In this document: one piece after another, positions 5,741-8,851 of the stretch
Position numbering within the stretch: the first letter of the stretch is position 1
Layout: each line of letters starts with the position of its first letter
Assembly: GCA_903907555.1 (NCBI GenBank)
Contig: CAIVOO010000111.1
Coordinates: 1-8,851, forward strand
Source: an uncultured archaeon
GTDB taxonomy: Archaea > Nanobdellota > Nanobdellia > Woesearchaeales > CAIVOO01
Length of the DNA: 8,851 nt
Reading direction: 5' to 3'
Notes under the pieces: generated by a model
The model's input: only the letters and a program-made list of their open reading frames with translations
What the model was told of the DNA's origin: nothing
Databases searched by the model: none
Program-made: the position numbers and the translations under genes

Positions 5741-6247
5741 ATGGCAAAGACAAAGATAAAGTTTAATGGAAGCATAGAAGACTTGGCTGATTTAGGCAAT
5801 GTCGGAGGGGATTTGCCTCAGAGGCAGGTAATTCCTTGCATGTGCTCAGAAGGGCTTCACGGATTGGTTCTTAAGCAGTATATCATGAAAGAAGCAGGCA
5901 AGATTTCTCCAAGCAAAGCACAATTAATGGACGTTACCGCATTTCTAAAAAGAGAGGTTGCAGAAGGAAACTTGAAGCCATTGTCAGGAATGGGCTTCTC
6001 TATCATGTCCAACGCCATATTAAATGTGTGCAGATGGGACACTGAATACATAGATGTTGTAGTCCCGCAAATATATGTTTTGGATAAAGGCTTGTGGGTG
6101 CCTCAGGAAGTGGAAAAGGTTGGCGCTTTTTGCAGCGGAGAAAAAAGAGTGTATGACCATGAAAATAATGCGTGGCTTGGATATCTTTATTCCAGAAGAA
6201 CAGTCCAGAACAAGCTAGATTATCTGACTGATTTTCTGTGTGATTAA
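5741..6247 (+). CDS. Protein of unknown function (168 aa)
   Basis: I do not recognise this family. There is no signal peptide or membrane helix, so the protein is probably cytosolic. It starts with a basic strand (AKTKIKFNGS), has a CMC pair at C33 and C35 (IPCMCSEGLHG), a central helical part (about 40-98), and a beta-rich second half (YIDVVVPQIYVLDKGLWVP). A tail RRTVQNKLDYLTDFLCD follows. Five cysteines (33, 35, 97, 131, 167) are scattered and do not form an obvious metal motif. The frame is open to a GTG at 5720, but the TATA box spacing supports the ATG at 5741. It ends 15 bases from the stop of the convergent lipoprotein gene. Confidence 0.8.
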   Translation: MAKTKIKFNGSIEDLADLGNVGGDLPQRQVIPCMCSEGLHGLVLKQYIMKEAGKISPSKAQLMDVTAFLKREVAEGNLKPLSGMGFSIMSNAILNVCRWDTEYIDVVVPQIYVLDKGLWVPQEVEKVGAFCSGEKRVYDHENNAWLGYLYSRRTVQNKLDYLTDFLCD

Positions 6248-6262
6248 ATCGCTTATTTTAGA

Positions 6263-7120
6263 TTACTGGCACACAGTATTTCTTTTGTCCTCTTTTTGAG
6301 GATCTAAATCATTGTCCTTGTAGATTTTAACGCTGTGAGACCTATCGCTATTGAAATAATTCTTTGTAGGGCAGTCATCGCCTCCTGTGTTTACCATCCA
6401 ATTTGTTGTTTCAGGCTGTCCCTCTTTCCTAACACAAGTGCTGCCAACTGCTATAAGCGCTCCTGTCTTATGCGTCCAATTGCCGCAGTCAAAATTGTCA
6501 GTTGACCATGCAAGCAAAGGCAGTTCAAGCCTTGCACCGACAGGTCCCTGAGCTGTTCCTCTTGAGATAATCCTGACGCAATCGCTTTTGACATTATAAT
6601 CGCCTGTCTTGACAGTCCATTTGCAAGACATCTCATTTATTTTCACGTCAAATATTTCTGGTTTTGGCGGAGGAGATTGTGGTGTTTCATTTTTAACAGC
6701 TGACTTAAGTTTTACTATCATGGTTGTAGGCATGCAAACCTCATCTTGCTCGTCCTTGGCGCATACGCTGAATGCGTATTTTCCAGTGACTGTCGGAATG
6801 CCTATAAGCAATCCGTTAGGCTCGAGCGTAAGCCCTTCTGGTAATAATCCCGAGCCATTTTCGTGCGAGAATGAATATGGCGGATTTCCCCAAGTAGGAT
6901 TTATTGTGTCCCCTGCAGGCCCTCCGCAACTCGCATCAGACATGGCAGAATCAGGCTTGCAAAAACTATACGAATAATCAACACCTTCAGTTGCCTCAAG
7001 AAGCTCAGGCGGTGAGAAAAGAAGCTTGTAAGTTTGATGTTCAGTCTGCTGCTGACAGCCGCTGATGAAAATAATTCCGACCAATAGGATTGCTAAAAGA
7101 TAATCTTGCATGAGCTTCAT
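6263..7120 (-). CDS. Lipoprotein with He_PIG-type putative Ig domain and Cys/Trp repeats
   Basis: A hydrophobic helix (residues 6-20) ends in the lipobox-like FISGC, so C22 is the probable lipid-anchored residue of an extracytoplasmic protein. Residues about 45-138 form a He_PIG-type Ig-like domain; the signature LLPEGLTLEPNGLLIGIPTV then GKYAFSVCAKDEQ matches the usual lPpGLtld...G.isGtPt..G.y.f.v.a.D pattern. A Pro-rich linker (PQSPPPKPE, 147-155) leads to a C-terminal domain with repeated W-x-x-x-T-G units: CKWTVKTG at 166, CGNWTHKTG at 212 and NWMVNTGG at 240. Apart from C22 there are ten cysteines, enough for five disulfides. The domain type suggests binding to a surface, glycan or protein; the ligand is unknown. 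The ATG at 7120 is fixed by a TATA box 26-27 bases upstream. Confidence 0.85.
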   Translation of the reverse strand: MKLMQDYLLAILLVGIIFISGCQQQTEHQTYKLLFSPPELLEATEGVDYSYSFCKPDSAMSDASCGGPAGDTINPTWGNPPYSFSHENGSGLLPEGLTLEPNGLLIGIPTVTGKYAFSVCAKDEQDEVCMPTTMIVKLKSAVKNETPQSPPPKPEIFDVKINEMSCKWTVKTGDYNVKSDCVRIISRGTAQGPVGARLELPLLAWSTDNFDCGNWTHKTGALIAVGSTCVRKEGQPETTNWMVNTGGDDCPTKNYFNSDRSHSVKIYKDNDLDPQKEDKRNTVCQ

Positions 7121-7137
7121 GTTGCTGTTTGTATTAT

Positions 7138-7151
7138 TTGAGTATATAAAT
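7138..7151 (-). promoter_or_regulatory. TATA box of the lipoprotein gene
   Basis: The minus strand reads ATTTATATACTCAA; the core at 7143-7150 is 26-27 bases upstream of the ATG at 7120, consistent with a leaderless transcript. The 14 bases are identical to those in the LEA2-type gene promoter at 3842-3855. Confidence 0.75.
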
Positions 7152-7160
7152 GTTTTTGGC

Positions 7161-7676
7161 TTACTTCTTTCTTTTATTGAATAATTGCTCTGCAGGGCAG
7201 CCGATTTCCCTTTGTTTGCAGAACTTGCAGGCTAGAGAGCCTCGAACAAAGCTATTTCCGACAGAAGCAAGGATTACTAATAATGCAATCAATAACAGCA
7301 TTAGCCAATTGAATTTCAATATCAATAATACTATTCCTGCAACTACAGGTATTATTGAAACAAGGAAATCTGGCAGTATGTCTTTCCAGGCGATTTTATC
7401 TTTCAGAAACGCCTTCGGATTTCCCTTCTTGAAAAACAAGGAGCTTATCTTTCCCTTGCCAAAAGCGCAAAACTTTCCGTAATAATAGCAATTAACGCAG
7501 CTTCTTTTCATCAAGCGAATTTCCAATCCAAGAATGTAAAGCAAATAAAGCACTAGCCAAATAATGCCTAAGTGATAGATGATATACGCTCCTATAAGAT
7601 AAATTGCAATCGAAACAAGGTTAGAAACAATCATAATCCCGCATGGAAAGTTCTCAAATGTCTTTTGTTGCCCCAT
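7161..7676 (-). CDS. Membrane protein with two CX2CX6C motifs (171 aa)
   Basis: From the ATG at 7676, hydrophobic segments lie at about residues 13-31 and 37-53, and again at 103-121 and 124-139. After each pair of helices comes the same cysteine pattern, CX2CX6C: C60-C63-C70 (CVNCYYYGKFC, followed by the basic AFGKGK) and C150-C153-C160 (CKFCKQREIGC). Basic residues around both motifs place them on the cytosolic side, where together they could bind a metal ion or Fe-S cluster; a seventh cysteine, C12, is near the N-terminus. I recall similar CVNCYYYGK membrane proteins in archaeal genomes without an assigned function. The frame continues upstream to 7733, but a TATA box about 27 bases before 7676 supports the shorter form. 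Confidence 0.8.
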   Translation of the reverse strand: MGQQKTFENFPCGIMIVSNLVSIAIYLIGAYIIYHLGIIWLVLYLLYILGLEIRLMKRSCVNCYYYGKFCAFGKGKISSLFFKKGNPKAFLKDKIAWKDILPDFLVSIIPVVAGIVLLILKFNWLMLLLIALLVILASVGNSFVRGSLACKFCKQREIGCPAEQLFNKRKK

Positions 7677-7699
7677 AATCTTGTCTAATGACTGATGAA

Positions 7700-7707
7700 A
7701 TATAAAT
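7700..7707 (-). promoter_or_regulatory. TATA box of the CX2CX6C membrane protein gene
   Basis: The minus-strand ATTTATAT is centred about 27 bases upstream of the ATG at 7676 and lies inside the longer open frame. It supports the 171-aa rather than the 190-aa product. Confidence 0.6.
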
Positions 7708-7769
7708 CTTTTGAAACGCGAACAATTGTACATAATTATAGAGCCAAGAACCCTTGCTATATCGATAAG

Positions 7770-7838
7770 TTTTTAAACAAACTAAATTTCTGGAGATTAA
7801 GAGGTGTTTAGCGCCTCAGCGAATTCTGAGCAAATAAA
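7770..7838 (+). promoter_or_regulatory. Promoter and structured 5' leader of the Cys-rich 190-aa gene
   Basis: TTTTTAAA at 7770-7777 predicts transcription from about 7799-7801. The leader would start with a hairpin: GAGGTG (7801-7806) pairs with CGCCTC (7812-7817), one pair being G-T, around a five-base loop. A second hairpin, CTCAG (7815-7819) with CTGAG (7826-7830), shares bases 7815-7817, so only one can form at a time. No Shine-Dalgarno sequence sits near the ATG at 7839; the SD-like GAGGTG is 32 bases upstream of it and is paired in the first hairpin. Confidence 0.45.
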
Positions 7839-8411
7839 ATGGATATAAATAAAGAAGAAGGAATCAGTAAAACTCAAGATGATTTTACTAGTCACCAATT
7901 AGAAAGAGGTCTAGAAGACTATCTTGAATGTGAGAGATTATTAACTATTTTTTTTGTCGGAGTAAATTACTGCATTCCTGAATGCTTGTCTCAGAAAGTT
8001 GGAAAGTACAGAGAAAGGATGGATATGCCTGGTGATCCAACTCAATTCCCGGGAAATATGGGGTGTTGCCCTTACGATGAATTTAAGCATTCTAATTATG
8101 AAAGCATTGCAGATAGGACTTTACTAGAAAGAAGAAGGATAGAGAAATATGGTGAACCTGATGATAATAGTGCTGTGTGCGGATATCATGCAAAAGATGG
8201 TTGTATTTTAAAGGACCATAAATCTCCTATTTGCTTAGCTTATGTTTGTCCAGAATTCGCTGATTTTGTACATGAAAGATATGGAATAAGATATTGTAAA
8301 GATAAAATAGAGGAAAATCTGGAATTGATATTATCAAATAGACAATCTCCTGAAGAAGTACAAAGATTTAAAGATTTGATACAAGAATTTACTGATAAGA
8401 TACATACATAG
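7839..8411 (+). CDS. Cys-rich cytosolic protein, possibly YkgJ-like metal-binding
   Basis: This 190-aa protein has no signal or membrane segment and ten cysteines: C31, C45, C49, C76, C77, C114, C122, C132, C137 and C153. The order CX3C (45-49), CC (76-77), then C114-x7-C122-x9-C132 with a following aromatic (CGYHAKDGCILKDHKSPICL) recalls YkgJ-type cysteine-cluster proteins, where C..CC is followed by C-f-l-x-x-x-x-C-x-i-x-x-x-R-P-x-x-C. The spacing is loose and the Arg-Pro is Ser-Pro, so this is tentative; Zn or Fe-S binding is inferred. Ends are helical and acidic. TTA makes up about half of its Leu codons and GC content looks lower than in neighbours, which hints at a different origin. ATG at 7839 is the only credible start: an in-frame stop lies just upstream at 7827-7829. 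Confidence 0.75.
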   Translation: MDINKEEGISKTQDDFTSHQLERGLEDYLECERLLTIFFVGVNYCIPECLSQKVGKYRERMDMPGDPTQFPGNMGCCPYDEFKHSNYESIADRTLLERRRIEKYGEPDDNSAVCGYHAKDGCILKDHKSPICLAYVCPEFADFVHERYGIRYCKDKIEENLELILSNRQSPEEVQRFKDLIQEFTDKIHT

Positions 8412-8455
8412 CTGTGCCCTCAGTTTTCTATGTCTCATGACCTGATTTTTCATGC

Positions 8456-8499
8456 TTATCCATAAGTTATGAATTGGATACTGTTCCTTAATTTATCCA
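8456..8499. repeat. Clustered short repeats in the intergenic region
   Basis: The 8412-8624 gap holds no gene I can support. It contains TTATCCA at 8456-8462 and again at 8493-8499, with the inverted TGGATA at 8475-8480 between them and a small CATAA/TTATG hairpin at 8461-8471. These may be protein sites or chance in AT-rich DNA. Confidence 0.25.
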
Positions 8500-8580
8500 C
8501 TGGACACAGGACTTCTTGAAATAGAGTATTTAAACAAGTTCGCCCTCAAAAGTCTGATTGACAGCCTAAATTCAGAAAGT

Positions 8581-8625
8581 TTTATATATTAATACCATAT
8601 TAATATGGTATTAAGGTGGTATTAA
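8581..8625 (+). promoter_or_regulatory. Promoter, palindromic operator and RBS of the DUF2683-type antitoxin gene
   Basis: TTTATATATT at 8581-8590 is the TATA box. Overlapping its end is a perfect 26-base palindrome, 8589-8614, with outer arms TTAATACC and GGTATTAA. A further GGTATTAA at 8618-8625 repeats the right arm 11 bases downstream, about one helical turn. AAGGTG at 8613-8618, six bases before the ATG at 8625, is the Shine-Dalgarno sequence. Binding of the antitoxin here would cover both the transcription start and the ribosome site, the usual layout for ribbon-helix-helix autorepression; that the antitoxin is the binder is inference. Confidence 0.7.
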
Positions 8626-8851
8626 TGGTGCAAGCTATAATAAATATTGATGAAAATGCGAACAGGGTTTTGAACATACTGAAAGCTAAATTCGGGCTGA
8701 AGGACAAAAGCGAAGCTATCAATCTGATGGCTGAACAGTATGGAGAGCAGGTTTTGGAGCCTGAACTCAGGCCTGAATATATACGTAAGTTAGAAACCAT
8801 CAGGAAAGGGAAGTATCGCAAATTTAATTCTGTTGAGGAGTTAAGGAGAGC
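8625..8851 (+). CDS. DUF2683-type ribbon-helix-helix antitoxin (3' end outside the window)
   Basis: The first 75 codons are present and the gene is open at the window edge. The N-terminus VQAIINIDENANRVLNILKA, then GLKDKSEAINLMAEQYGEQV, is the typical archaeal DUF2683 start. It has a beta strand (residues 2-9) that would pair across a dimer to read the DNA groove, then helix 1 (10-22) and helix 2 (27-38). The segment LEPELRPEYIRKLETIRKGKYRKFNSVEEL continues into the toxin-binding tail seen in these antitoxins. The family normally precedes a RelE/ParE-type mRNA interferase, which should lie immediately downstream but cannot be seen. The strong palindrome overlapping the promoter fits autoregulation. 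AAGGTG six bases upstream supports the ATG at 8625. Confidence 0.85.
   Translation, partial: MVQAIINIDENANRVLNILKAKFGLKDKSEAINLMAEQYGEQVLEPELRPEYIRKLETIRKGKYRKFNSVEELRR

Noticed and set aside
6609..6977. Plus-strand open frame of about 120 codons inside the lipoprotein gene
   Set aside because: The minus strand carries the lipobox, He_PIG motif and promoter; the plus frame has no supporting signal.
7753..7777. Short palindromes such as TATCGATA near the promoter
   Set aside because: Eight-base palindromes are expected by chance in AT-rich DNA of this length, and they show no spacing relation to a gene start.
7804..7848. Short GTG-started leader peptide before the Cys-rich gene
   Set aside because: The frame (about 14 codons, ending in TAA inside the next gene) has no usable ribosome site upstream; the hairpin explanation fits better.
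8412..8588. Possible C/D-box or other small RNA in the intergenic gap
   Set aside because: CTGA-like and ATGA-like pieces occur but no properly spaced C and D boxes or strong stem was found.
8600..8821. Open minus-strand frame opposite the antitoxin gene
   Set aside because: It is the shadow of a recognisable DUF2683-type coding sequence and has no ribosome site or TATA box.

Overview
The window looks archaeal, most likely from a small-genome DPANN-type lineage such as Woesearchaeota or a relative; that assignment is inference. The evidence is TATA boxes of the TTTATATA type centred about 26-29 bases upstream of start codons (leaderless genes), a few leadered genes with GAGGTG-type Shine-Dalgarno sequences, a DUF2683-type antitoxin start, and many short, poorly characterised genes. 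I see no tRNA, rRNA, CRISPR array, insertion sequence or recognisable phage gene.

Layout. Positions 1-184 (minus) hold the start of a P-loop kinase-like gene cut by the window edge. Divergent from it is a two-gene operon at 270-2015: a radical SAM protein whose SPASM-like tail has lost most cluster cysteines, and an aldo/keto reductase whose ATG directly follows the radical SAM stop. Convergent to these is a minus-strand cluster read from 4165 down to 2021: a 102-aa Cys-containing protein, a membrane-anchored LEA2-type protein with its own promoter, an 85-aa helical protein, and a 309/311-aa protein with two tandem helix-turn-helix units.

The middle of the window has two divergent intergenic regions, each with an inverted repeat between opposing promoters. 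The first (4166-4298) separates the 102-aa gene from a secreted 250-aa protein. The second (5608-5740) separates a minus-strand pair of small membrane proteins (60 aa, and a 121-aa DUF7670-like protein) from an unrecognised 168-aa protein.

The right part holds a minus-strand lipoprotein with a putative-Ig (He_PIG-type) domain and a repeated Trp/Cys motif, and a minus-strand membrane protein with two matching CX2CX6C motifs. Next is a plus-strand Cys-rich protein with some YkgJ-like features, preceded by a leader that can form two mutually exclusive hairpins. The window ends in the start of a DUF2683-type ribbon-helix-helix antitoxin. Its promoter carries a perfect 26-bp palindrome plus an extra half-site, as expected for an autoregulated toxin-antitoxin operon; the toxin would lie just beyond the window.

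Several products are extracytoplasmic or membrane proteins (LEA2-type, the secreted 250-aa protein, lipoprotein, DUF7670-like, 60-aa, CX2CX6C protein). Apart from the radical SAM/reductase pair, the small membrane-protein pair and the LEA2/85-aa/HTH string, the genes appear to be individually promoted, not one pathway.
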